Shown: positions 1-21,500 of the stretch, one piece after another
How positions within the stretch are numbered: position 1 is the first letter of the stretch
Layout of the letters: each line of letters starts with the position of its first letter
Assembly (NCBI GenBank): GCA_018881555.1
Contig: JACAXG010000012.1
Location: forward strand, 248,001-312,000
Direction of reading: 5' to 3'
Origin: Amblyornis subalaris
Lineage: Eukaryota; Chordata; Aves; Passeriformes; Ptilonorhynchidae
DNA length: 64,000 bases
Translations under genes and position numbers: made by a program
Notes under the pieces: model-generated
What the model was told of the DNA's origin: nothing
Databases searched by the model: none
What the model saw: only the letters and a program-made list of their open reading frames with translations

Positions 1-1706
1 TTATATAGTATTTCAGTAGCAACTGCAGTAGTGCTAAATACAGGGTTTATTCTGTCTTCCTGGTCAATAATTTATTTACGTGAACAGGATATTATTTAGC
101 TTTTTGGCTGCAGTGTTTACCCTTAATTAGTCAGTCCTGTCTGCCCCATAGTGCATTAGGTGCCTCAGCCACTCTATTGTTATGGGCTTTTCAATTGCAC
201 TTCTATATCTTGCCTTTCAGATTCTCTGCAGCCTTATACATAAGCTGTACACAGTGTTTTCCAGAGCCTCTGTGGCATTATTTTACCTATGTCCTCATGC
301 TGTTTTTCATGTCACTTTTATTCTCATGACATTACACTTGCAAATGCACTATTGCCACAGCAGGTGCTCACGGGAAGCAATCGTCTCTGGTGTGAGATTC
401 ACCCCTCGTTCTCCTCCTTTTTCCTACTCCTTGCTTGTAGCTTTTAGTTTGTGTTAAGGGACCTAATAACATGCATGTATGAGCTGAAAAACCAACCAGC
501 CATGCAGCATCCACTCTCATCAATGTACATTCCAATTAGTGCTAATAGCACTGTAAGAAGGAGAAAGCTGCAGGGAATTTGAGATGCTGATGAAAATCAT
601 AGAGTTGCTATGGGGAAAGTATTGTGATCACTGCTGCACTGGAAAGGATACCCAAGTGAGGAGACTCACCTGGAGAGCCCATGATTTCTCTTTGCAGCTG
701 GTCACTGTGATCAGTTCTCTCTTTTCCCTTTCCTTTTCTATCTCTCTCTCTTCTTTGATTCTTAATTTACTCCAAAAGTAACTTTCACTGTTAGAGATGA
801 TGTATGGCATCATCTACAGTCTCTATGTGAACCTGTCTCAACGTGAACTGTGAGCATTGATTTGTAAGATAGGGAGCTAAGGTTTGTTCCTTCACATTTA
901 CTGTACTCGAATGTGTTTCTCTATCTACTCTCAGTTTGCCAGACTACTCTGTATCAGCAAAACTGGTTGAAAAGTCACAGGTTGGGAAATTATCGAAGTG
1001 GAAAAATGCATTAAAACAACTTCTGAAGAAGTTTGTCTGAGATTGCTGCTATTCAAGGTTTTAACCAATCTAGATGATGGAAGAACACTTATCAAATTTG
1101 GAAATTACACCAANCTAATAAGGATGGTGGTGAGTTTGAGGAAACAATTACATTTTCAAAGGTCCAGGACAGTAGGAGAGATTATTTGAATAAACAGGGT
1201 ACTGTTCAGGCTGGAAAAATGAACTGTGCAAATGCAAAGTGAAAACTCAATGAGGTCGAAGTCTGTAAAAGATTCAAGAGCAGATAGACTAAAAGCCAAA
1301 CAATACTACAATTGCAAAGAACAGCAAGATATATAGGATATATAAAACAGTCTATATAAGTCACTATGCTACCACTTCTTCCCTACTTTGTACTCCTTAT
1401 GTGGAGTAGGAATGCCTACATGTGGGTACTGCACTTTAAGAAGGATGCTTATGAAAAAGAAAGAATCCAGATGAGAGATCAACATCTAAAAAATACATTG
1501 AAGGAGAAAATGGTTAATGATCTGGGTTGTTTAGCATACAAGAAGACTGAAAGAGGAGAGAACAGGGCATGAAAACATAAGAATAGTCTCTAAATACTTC
1601 AGAGACTGTGATTAATGATAGAAAATAATTTGGTTTTGATGCCTGTGTTGCAGTTTATAAGAACAATACGCATAAATATTAGCAGAAAAAACTCTAGAAA
1701 AAACCC

Positions 1707-1760
<54 letters not shown>

Positions 1761-2172
1761 GTAGTGAAGCACAAGGATGAATAGATGGTGAAAATACTGA
1801 GGACTTCATCACTGGAATTCTCACTGCATGTCAGAAGTCTCTGATAACTGCCAGAAAGGACATAGCATGCTGCAGCTCATCTTTGGATAACAGAATGGAA
1901 AATGTTTAAGACTATTAAGTAATTTTAAGACTCCTTTCTGTCTCAGGGGAGATGTGAATTTGGCAGATGGAGCTGAGAAAAAGAGCTATATTAAGTAGCA
2001 AGACCATGTTCCTGGTTNGCTCTTCCATGCAGGCCTTAAGAGCAGACTTATGAGAGAGAAAACATTTCTCCTGTTCTGTCTTAACTAAATGTATCATCCC
2101 TTCCCCTCCTTCCTTTAAAGAACTGGGTCAGCCACAAACCACTTCAGTGAGAATTCTGCAGACAATACTTAC
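1..2172 (-). other. SCN1A: SCN1A intron 6 (partial, 5' part)
   Basis: This stretch lies downstream of the exon 6 donor (gtaagt, read on the minus strand at 2172-2167) and runs off the window. I searched it by eye for exon 7, which in this family encodes the end of the S5-pore loop (a LLCGNSSDAGQ-like motif), and did not find it, so exon 7 should lie beyond position 1. The only clear structure is the AAT microsatellite at 1707-1760. Open frames here are short and resemble no protein I know. Confidence 0.8.
1707..1760. repeat. (AAT)18 microsatellite
   Basis: There are 18 uninterrupted ATA/AAT units, 54 bp, ending just before gtagtgaagc. On the minus strand it gives a meaningless leucine run in an open frame. 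Its purity suggests it is likely to vary in length between individuals. Confidence 0.97.
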
Positions 2173-2445
2173 TTTCATCTTCAATGTACCCCTTCCAGTC
2201 AAACGGAGTCACTGTTGAATTAACCAATGTACCATTTTCACCTATGGTGCTGTTTAGCTGGGAAGTAATATTTGTTTCCAAAGTAAAATTTTCTGGAGGC
2301 CACTGCAGGCATTTATTTCTCAAGTTACCCATGAACAGCTGCAGCCCTATTAGTGCAAATACACTCAGACAAAACACAGTCAGGATCATCACGTCCGAGA
2401 GCTTCTTCACAGACTGAATTAGGGCTCCCACAATAGTCTTCAGGC
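2173..2445 (-). CDS. SCN1A: SCN1A coding exon 6: domain I S5 and start of pore loop
   Basis: The exon has 273 nt and encodes 90 full codons plus split codons at both ends, about residues 232-322. The acceptor is ttgcag and the donor gtaagt. The start completes the Gly codon begun in exon 5 (G|GC) and continues with [14 protein letters not shown]. This is the S4-S5 linker, followed by S5 ([20 protein letters not shown]) and the conserved [11 protein letters not shown]. The distal third is the extracellular turret, poorly conserved in the family, and ends DWKGYIEDE. It holds five N-glycosylation sequons (NFT, NIT, NST, NGT, NST). By my count the human exon is 270 nt, so this one is one codon longer in the variable loop. 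It forms part of the Nav1.1 pore domain in the neuronal plasma membrane. Confidence 0.96.
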
Positions 2446-4464
<2,019 letters not shown>

Positions 4465-5234
4465 AGTAGCAACATTTTACATTGGTATTCTGATAGAAAC
4501 ATGATGATCAAATGAAAGAGTTTTTTATTTCACAACTGGAGAAGAAATACAGTAAATAAGCAATTTCTTCTAAAATGCATTATATTAATCAGAGATACTT
4601 GTGCATTTACATGCATTAGTTGTGACATGCTGTTGAAGTACAGCAGCCCTGATCTTGTACATAAATCAAAATAAATAAATCCATCAAATAACATATATTA
4701 AAATTTATTGGTGACATTCAGTTTAAAAGTATGCAGTACTAGGTCCTTTACTGTTAACTGAGAAAGCTGTGAGCAGAAGTTAATGGATACTGTCTGAATC
4801 ACTGACATCTAAAACATCTGGTATTAACTCTAAAGAAGGAAGGATGCGAGCATGCACTGAATTCTCATTCTCACTTTAGTAATACTTTTGCTTGTATGCC
4901 ATGGTTAACTGACATGTACATATAGATGGCCATGGTTCTGCTACTAATGCAGTGCTGTAAAGGAAGGGTAAAAACATTGGGTAGGTACTAAACCATGGAG
5001 AAAACCAGTGGAATCTCAGTAGCATGCTATCTGTAAGCAATTTTCCTTTTTTTTCTACCCAATTGTTCTACTAGAATGAGATTCAAATAATTATTCAACA
5101 TTTCTGCACAGTTTAGAGAGGAAATAGTCCTAGTGCCTCATGATAGTTTGTGTTAGCACATCTTACACTGCAGTCACTGGCATGCTGACTCCTAGAGGAA
5201 CAGACAAAGATATATTTAAATAACATGCAACTTA

Positions 5235-5357
<123 letters not shown>

Positions 5358-8300
5358 TCACACAATATCATATCAGTCATATAACTGAAGGACAGTAAAA
5401 TATTGCCACTTACACAAACCTTTTAGAGTTTGGTAAAGATTGACATACACTTTGCTTAACTTCGTAGTTCTCACTTTAGAACATTAGACTTTAATATTGG
5501 TCTTGATTTGTTGACATTCTGATGTTGATTTGTTGGTGTCCTCCTGTTTTGTTTTCAGCTGGTATTGAAGGGAGATGGCTCTCACACCCTGGGAGGTAAC
5601 ATGAGTTGAGCAACAGCCAGAACCAAAATAACTTGCAAGAGTATACAGTTTGCCTTAAGTACCTGGCATGACTGAATAAATGTTAGTCTTTCACTTCTAC
5701 AGTCTTGGTACTAAACTCAAGAGCTGGCATATGCAAGGTAAAAAAAGTTTCAGCTATTTACCCAGAGTCAGAGCTGAGCTGAGTCAGTGCCACACCAGCA
5801 CCCACCACAGACAGTTTGTCAAAAACAGAGAATAAAACACAGAATACTGGTTTTATTTGCTGAATAATGAATGTCTGCTTCTCATGTTTCCCTAACATTA
5901 GCTTAGCAGAACATGTTCAGTCCGTGAAACAGAAATCCATAGAGAGCTCACAGATTAACGTGAATAGTTTCCCAGTATTACTTTTGGACTCTCTCAAAAC
6001 AGACATTAGCAGCAAAAGCAGCGTCTCACTTTTTACAGATGTTATAATTTGAAAATGCTTCAATAATACCTTGTGGTCAATTGCTTGAAAAGCATGGAAA
6101 ACTGGTGAAGATTAGAATGAAAATTATTTTTTATTTTAGGTTCCAGCAACGAACATTTAGTACTCTGGGACTATGAAACCCAGACTAACGGCTCAGAGGG
6201 GCCGGTTCTAGGGAGGTGGGACAGTCCACTGGGGCTTCATGACACTCAATGCAATGTTCTTGGTTTACCAGACCACTGCCTCTACAGACAGTGCAATATT
6301 GGGGCAATAAACTCAATTATTCAAACATCTGGAAATACTGACATAACTAAACTAGACCAAATGGCCACAAGATGGCAGCAAAAAATAAACGCTGCTACAC
6401 ACAATCAAATGGTTAACTTAATTTTCCTCTAGTCATCTCTCTAAATTATGTGTTCCTTAAAAGTAGTTGCATCACCATAACTGACAAAGAATATAGTTTT
6501 AAATAAAGAAAGCTATTTACAGCTAAACTTGTACCTGAGAGTCCAGGACTTTTTTTTTTTTAATCAAGCAGATAGCGTTTTGTTGTTTGGGGTATATTCT
6601 TATACCATCAACAAAACCAAAATGAAACAAAAACCAAACCAATCAACCACCACCACAAAACGCTAACCAAAAACCCAACCCTTCAGTCTAGGTGAAGGAG
6701 GAATAAGAGAAGTAGCATCACGGTCTAAACTTCTCAGAGAACTGGTGCAATCATTAAGATCATTGCTTACAGCAGCTGAAAAATTCAGACTTGAGCATAC
6801 CTTTTCAATAAACACTCAAATCACGGGGAAGGATGTAGCTTCCTGATTCCCATAGACAAGTGTGTGACCTTTGCCCAAATGCCTGATTCTGCAGTGAATA
6901 TTGTGGTATATTTCAGTAAGTGACTTAAATAGTTTTGAAGGTCATGTTGTCATACAAACTCTGTAGAGTAAAAACTGTTCAGTGCCTTAGAATAAATTAT
7001 TAGAATGCTTTACAGTGTCATCACAGTCCACCGACAGGTCTAAAGAGTCTGTCTTAATTTAATTGGGAAATTCCTTTAAATAAAGAGAATCCATTTTGGA
7101 ATCCAACTTGGAGATGCTTGGCTGGAGCTCAACAACGGCTAACATACTTTGAAATATAAACTCTCTCCATTTCCCTTATGGGAATCACAAACATAACTGA
7201 CACATTCAATGTCTGTGCATCTCTCCTCTTCTTCCACATTTTGAGTAATTGACTTACAAGCTCAATGTTCCCTTAATTTACTATTTTATGTTCTATAATA
7301 ATTCAACTATACACATAGGCAAAAATCTGATCACTTCTTCATAGAAATAAACTGGCTCTCCCATGCTCTTCCCATATAGGCAAGCAGTAGGGTTAGTGGC
7401 AACATACAGCCTCTAGCTAATCAATTACAGGAGCAGCTGGAGTCTCCTATCACCTGTGTGGATTGGCGGAAGATGAAACGATTGGAAAAAAGCTAAACAT
7501 TGCCAATTGGCTTCACAGATATCTGCTGGCAGTCAGGCCACGCTGAGGAGTACTGTAATTTCAGCTTCCAGAGACTTGCACAGGGGTACTTACACATTTT
7601 CTCTAGAGCATCTCCCCATTCCTTTCTAACATTCCCTAACACCCTGCAGCTCCAGCCACTGCCACCTCCCTTATTTTTGACTGCTCAACACTCTACTTAT
7701 TCTCACCTTTTTATCCTTTCCTATTAATTGCCCAATTCTGGCCATCTCCCATCCCTCTTGTGTTGCCCCCTCAGTTCCACGTTCTACCTTAACTCGAGTC
7801 AGGCAGGNAAAAGTGGGGAAAAAAAAAAAAACAGAATAGCAGGAGATGAGTCAGCAGAGAGAAGTTCACGCTGTTATCAGTTTCTGTATCCAGTATTACA
7901 ATAGGTACTGGCAGTGACGATAATTGCAGGGAAAGTCTGTGAGCACTGGAAAGACACACAGTGTGTTTCTCTGCAGGGAGGGCAACATCTGCTCACATGT
8001 GTGGGCACACATGATCAGAGCACCCTATACCGAGGTTCAGAGAGGTAGGAGGACAGACAGGTGAAGGTTTTCCAACCAATGTGCCAGTTTCATTGTGCTC
8101 GACAATAGTCCTTCACACTGAAAGTGAGAGGCACATTTCTGTTACGAAGGTCAAAATGCACGACACCCACCACAAAATGTGAAGAAAGTAGAGTTTACTG
8201 ATAAAAGTCAGAGGATTATTAAAAATAGGAAACAATTTTACCTCCTAATCTATTTCGTATAGGCAGCTAGCTTTGTATAAGCAGCTGAAATCTAAACTGC

Positions 8301-9791
8301 AGTAAGGAATATCTTTCATGGTTCTTAGTGAAAACACTTTCATATTTGCAGTGTTTGTACCATAATGAATCATAATTTAAAAAAAAAAAAAAAGAGTGAG
8401 AAAATTACAGAACCTGCACATCTATTATGTTTTAGATAAAGAAAAAAAAATCCTAGGTCTACAGCGAAGATAAAAATAGCCTCTCCAATAGTTCTATCCT
8501 GATTATAAAAAGAAATCAGTTCATAAACTGAAAGAAAGCCTCCTCCTATAGTAGAGTTAAATTACACAATCACACAATTGTTAATAGATAGAAGGAAAAA
8601 TATTGGAATATTGGAATTGCATATTGCCTATCAGAATTTCTTTTGTTCTTATCACCATCAAGACCAGCTGGATACTCTTTGAACAAAATTAGAAGAAATT
8701 TAAAACCAAGACCAAACTCAGTAACCAGTATGCCAGTGAAGAGCATTACCTACAGCTTGCCCAGATGAAGGGTTGGAAGGTATTGATCAGCATAATGTGA
8801 ATGGATGAAGGTTCATTGGAGGCTGCAGTCTGACAGTATTTGGCTGTGTTTTCTCACCATCACCACCACTGTCTGAAGGTCTCTGTCAGGTCCCTTAGCT
8901 ACTGTCCCCAAATGCTCCCTGACTCCTCTCCAGTCACCTTCTTCCCCTTCTCTCACTGCTTTAACTACCTGGGAGCTCAGAGGAAAAGGTATTCTGAGCC
9001 AGCAACCATCATCCTTGTTTCTTATTGTTTCCAAAGACCTAGAAAATTCTGCTAGCAGGCTCTCATAATACAGCTTCTATCTTTGACTACTTGTTCAATG
9101 TTAAAAGTCTTACTGTCACACTGAAGTTTTCATTTGCTAACTACATTTCCCAGTCCTGAGGTTTTGCAAAAACACAAGTGGACCAAATCCATAAGAATTT
9201 CCCATCAACCTGTTACAACCACCAGGCAGCAATCCAACATGTCAGACTAAATCTTTACCTTGTGCACCATCCCATCGGTTATGGTTCCCCAATCTGTCCA
9301 CCATCTGCATGTACAGATGCTTTGCAAACCGCCTGCAGGAATGCTGCCTATGCTTTCTGGCAATGTTTTAAATTTGGCAGAGGCTTATGGTGCAACTGGG
9401 TGGGTTTGGGAATGTGAGAATCAGCATGCATGAGCCAGGCTTCTGGGCACANTGCTGCAGCAGACTAGAAAGCTGATCTTGAGGATGGCCCCAGAAGGAC
9501 CCTGAAAAAGCAGTATGAACATACCCAGAGCCAGCTGATCCTGAGCAGCTGCATATCTGCCTGCTTGCAAAACTCAGAGCTCTTCGGGAATTTGTGAGCA
9601 CAAACTGCATTTAAAAAAAAAAAAAAAAATCATAGAGCAAGAAGGAAACTGGAACACGAAAAAAATCCAATGTTAAAATAAATCTGAAAAAACTTTTCTG
9701 AAAAATGAATCAAGATGGATTCTTAAATTCATATGCAGATTTGTACAGCAAAGGAGTTGAAATTGAAGAAAATTGATTAAAAAATCAATGC

Positions 9792-9866
9792 ATGTATATA
9801 ATATATACATATTTTCTCATATTTGTAACACCTTCCATTGTAAAATGGAAGTCTTCCATTGTAAAA
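9792..9866. repeat. Small palindrome and tandem 14-mer
   Basis: ATGTATAT and ATATACAT form 8-bp arms around a 3-base spacer at 9792-9810. The 14-mer cttccattgtaaaa then appears at 9832-9845 and 9853-9866. Both lie a little downstream of the U12 donor in transcription order. No function is implied. Confidence 0.7.
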
Positions 9867-9930
9867 CAAAGCTGACAGCCTATAGGAACATTTATTTATG
9901 ATGAAATAGTTATGTGTTTTCTTAATTTCA

Positions 9931-17130
<7,200 letters not shown>

Positions 17131-18084
17131 TTATTCTTCTGCATAGGAAAATACTAAAAGAAAGCAGAAAACAAAAGTCAAACAAACATGTTGAAATCAC
17201 CAAGTAAGAAAGACATAACAGTTATTTTTAAATGCAATTGTTTATGCTATGTTGAATTGTTAAAATACACAATTTAAAGAAAGATAAAGTAAGCAGTTTA
17301 GTGGGTGATTTTGCCTTTGTAAGAAGCACTTGTGCTGTTCTTACACTAGTTATTGAAACTGCAAAAATTTCTCAACTTCAGGTCTGTAATAGTCTTTTAC
17401 TCCAAATAAGCAAAAGTATGATATTTAAGAATAATCAAATANATTCTTTCCTCATAACTCTAGTTATATTATGATCACACTCCTCTGGAATCAATCAGGA
17501 TTACATTGGTAACTATAAATAGCACAGTTCATCAGAGCTAACACAGAAAATTTCACTGAGATCAGCAAGAATATTTGAAAACAAGCACTGTAGAATCACA
17601 ATTTCTATTTAAAAAAATCAAGNCTATATATTATAAACTATTAAAGTAGTGGTTCCAAGTAAGCTTTTGTACGGGAAGTTATTCTATATAAGAGCAATTG
17701 CCTAGTTTTATTTCAGTTTAGCTGTTACTGTGTATCTGGTTCTGTATTCAATAGCTGTAAATGGACAATTCTGGAAGTATTCTAGTACATATTTACTTAT
17801 ATATTGCAACTGAGAAAATAAACCTGTTGGGAAGGGGAAAAAAAAAAGAAGAAAAAAGAAGTCCTGTTAAGACTACAGATCTGGCATCTTTCATGCTGCT
17901 GAATAAGTTTCTGATGACACCAGACAAACAGATGAAATGTATATTGGGGCTCACAACAGCACATATATCCCTCATGCCTGGGTGTAAAGAGATAAATACA
18001 GTCTCCAGCCATTGCAGGGGTCCTTATGAAACGATCAGTCAGCCTTTCAGGAGACTCAAGGGTCAAGGCAGGTCAGCAGTTAGT

Positions 18085-18530
18085 GAAACAAGCTAGAGAT
18101 ATGGAATCAGACAGAAGTAAGAATACAAGAGATGGTTGGGGGAAAACATATTAAAACAAATTAAAAAGTGACATACAACCCAGGAATTGTGGAAAGATGC
18201 TGGAAAATATGAAGAAAATAGAGCAAAACAAATGGCTTGAGGAGACTGTAAATGAAGGAAGAATTAAGGGAGAAAATGAAGAATGCAAAAAGATAAAAAA
18301 ATAGGAAGTCTGGAAGATTAGCAGTATAAAAATGACATGATGGAAACAAAGAAAAATAAAACATAGGTGGAAAAATAGATTACTGGGAAAGGAGCAGAAA
18401 CAGAAGCAAATATAGATGGAGCTGACTTTCTGCTAAGGAAAAGTCAATAAGGAGAATAAGAAACTACACAACAAATAAAAAGAGAAGAAAAATAAAGCTG
18501 GGAAATAAAGAAAGTCACCAAATTATATTA
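18085..18530. repeat. Purine-rich (A/G) low-complexity tract
   Basis: About 440 bp is dominated by A and G on the plus strand (aaagaaaaat, ggagaataag and similar), which is pyrimidine-rich on the SCN1A sense strand. It is not a pure repeat and has no obvious unit. Confidence 0.6.
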
Positions 18531-21500
18531 AGTAAGAAACCCCAAATTCTCTACATCATTAGTGCCAGAGTGAGCACAAGCACCTTAATCACCTGTATGT
18601 ACTGAGTACTGAAATGCAGTGTATAAAACAAGAAAAAGGGGTCAAAATGCTTATGGGTTCTACAAACTCAACTTTCTTGATTTCTAAAAATAGTTAAACG
18701 CTCTCCATATTTCACACAGATGTATAAGATCATCACCCACAATCGGATGAATGACTTCTAAAGAATCAAGTTTCTCACCATAAAAAAACTAAAGGGAGCG
18801 GATCCCTTACCAAAACACAAAGTATTCACCCATTCAGATTACAGACTCACACCAAAATCAGTTCTGTACAGCTTCCCTTCTTTCCAAGGGAAAAGGAATC
18901 ATCCCGTTCTGTCTCCACTGGGGGAAGAGGGGGGAAAGATATAAGAAAATGTACCTCAGCCAAAAGGGATTTAAAATCTTGCCTTCCTCCACATAGACAG
19001 CATCCTTTAGACAGTACTCAGCTCTCTATTTCATGGCTCTGTTTACTTCTGCGAAATAACACTTTATTCACTTAACTACTGAACAGTTATAAACTCACTG
19101 TTTGTACACTCTGACATTGTTTCTTAATGTTCAACCACGCCTTGTGGGTATTGGAAAGAAGGAGAAAAAACTATCAGCCACATCACTGAATTTTTTGATC
19201 TCAAACTGATCCCCATGAGTGGCACCACAATTTGGAAAACAGATCTGATATGCTGCCATATTCAGATATTACTGGACACACAGCTGTAGGTGGATACTAC
19301 TTGCTCCATGGGCTTCAGGTAGATACAGAGACTCAAGAGAGACAGGCCCTCTTCTCTGCTCAACTTATCTGGCAAAGGAAGGGACTCTTGTGCATTCCCC
19401 ATGAGCATCAACAAATGAGTCTACACAGACATGTCTGCCTTTCCCTCTCCTACTCCTTGTGAGACCCCAGCAGGTGATTTTCCCCTTTGCCATTTTTCCT
19501 CTGAAAACTTCATTCATTGTCCAAAACCACCACTGTACCCAGCACTCAGTGTTCCTTGCCACAGTAGCCAGTGAGGGCACACCACGCCAAACGAGTCCTG
19601 GCGCAGGGGAAGGGAGGTGCTGGACAGTAGCAAGGGCAATCTCATGTGTTGAAGAGGAAAGAAATGGACGGCCAGCGAGCAGTCAGCAAAGATGACATCT
19701 GAAACCACAGGATGTGGTCAGGATCACCTTTTAGGTCATGAATGTCCCCACCTGGCATGCAGGACAAGGATTACCTCAGGATTTGCCTGCAGGTGCAGAG
19801 AAACAAGATGCTTCACAGCCATTAGTTANATTGCAAAAACACTTGATTCAGCTACCATGTTTATATACTGAGTTTAAAACCAGCAAATGCTGTGGGCTTT
19901 TCTAATAATACCTGTATTTTTTTATATAGAAAGAAGCTCTACATTATTTTTCTATAATTAATCCTAGAATGTTCTCTGGTCTGTCAAATGTACATGGAGC
20001 TAGCTAGCTACATCTTTAAATGTAACTGAATCTAAGTAGGCTGTACTTAACAAAATCTTTCAGGAGGCTTTATGAAGATTACCTACTTTTTATCCTCTCC
20101 TTAACAGATTAGAGGATGATATTCCAGATACATTTTCCCTTTCTTCATGCATTTCAATGATTATAAGTCTTCAGAATTGCAAACAGAAATCTTCTATAAA
20201 TTTAAAAGTCAATACTAAATACATACAGAATTCACTATACTCTTAATCCCAAATCACTTCCATCTCTCTTATCACAGTGCTTAACTAATAGGTCTGTATT
20301 TCCTTTACTATAGTCAATGAATTTATTCTCACTTATCTGTGAAGGGGATGGATAAAAATTGATACCAAGCCAATTAATCAACCAATATCCTTTCGATTTC
20401 CACCAAGTGATTTATTAAATATTAATTGAATAAGCACAGATTGCTTACATGATCCAAACGGCCTTCTTTTTTTTTCTTTAGCATAGTACTAGTAATTCAA
20501 CATAGGAGAGAATATCAGAATACACAAAATATTAATTTCTTACTAAGTTCTTTCCTACTCTCCTGGAGGGAATGAGAGTTTTTCCTTCTACATTTCCATG
20601 TCTGTTTGAATGACCTTCTTGTGAGCAGTGCAAAACATTTCAAATTTTGGAAAATAAAGTACTCAGAACATGAGAATAGAATCATTGTGTTTCTTCTGAT
20701 ATTTCCCAGGCAAATATGTTCACAAATGCTTTGTGGTATATATCGTTGTAAGCCAGATAGCTGCAGAACACACTCGGCACATTTCAGTGCACATGGACTG
20801 GACCATCTGCAGACCACAAGCAGAATAAGTCAGAAGTTGTTCAGCTGCTTTTGTGTAATTGCACAAAGTACAGTTGATCTGCCCAAGCGTATCAAGTCTG
20901 AAGCATCCAGAAGTACACTGGATTAGCTGTGGACACACTGACCATCTGGGTGATATACATACAATTGGTTCAGCACTTCCCCGATGGATGTGATCTACTG
21001 TACACCTTGTGTAATTTTAGATCTACGCAAGCTTTGAGAATAACTAAACCACCAAATATCCACAGAGCATCTGCATATCTTCATAGTCTTCAAATTTCAC
21101 CTAAATAATTTTTCTAGGCGTAGTAAAGGGACATATTGGAAACAGATGAAGGGATGGTGCCTTGTCAAACAATGATTGCAAATCAGTTACACGCTGCTCC
21201 TTGAAGAAGTCAATTAGATGATACATAACTCTGAGAAAGAGACAAATTTGAATAAGATTATTTCCTAATCTGATAAGCTTCTAGTTTACTGTAAGCTTTC
21301 ATGTCCTTCATACATTCATAACAAATAGTGAGAAATGTTTCTGGAGAATTTGGTCAGGAGGACCTCAGGATACATGTAGAACTACAGCACTGCAAACATC
21401 TAAACTTTAGAAAGTGAATTTCTTTATATTATCCATACACTTAAATCTGAAACTGAAACATGCTTTGATGTTTGATCTTCTGGTACAACAGCCATGAATT

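Noticed and set aside
1612..1824. Minus-strand frame with a long leucine run
   Set aside because: It is the (AAT)18 microsatellite translated; there is no other coding signal.
1..2172. SCN1A exon 7 inside the window
   Set aside because: No segment encodes the conserved LLCGNSSDAGQ-type sequence with splice sites on the minus strand.
20606..20950. Possible LTR or DNA-transposon remnant
   Set aside because: Composition is slightly unusual and frames are open, but I found no terminal repeats, target-site duplication or family motif.
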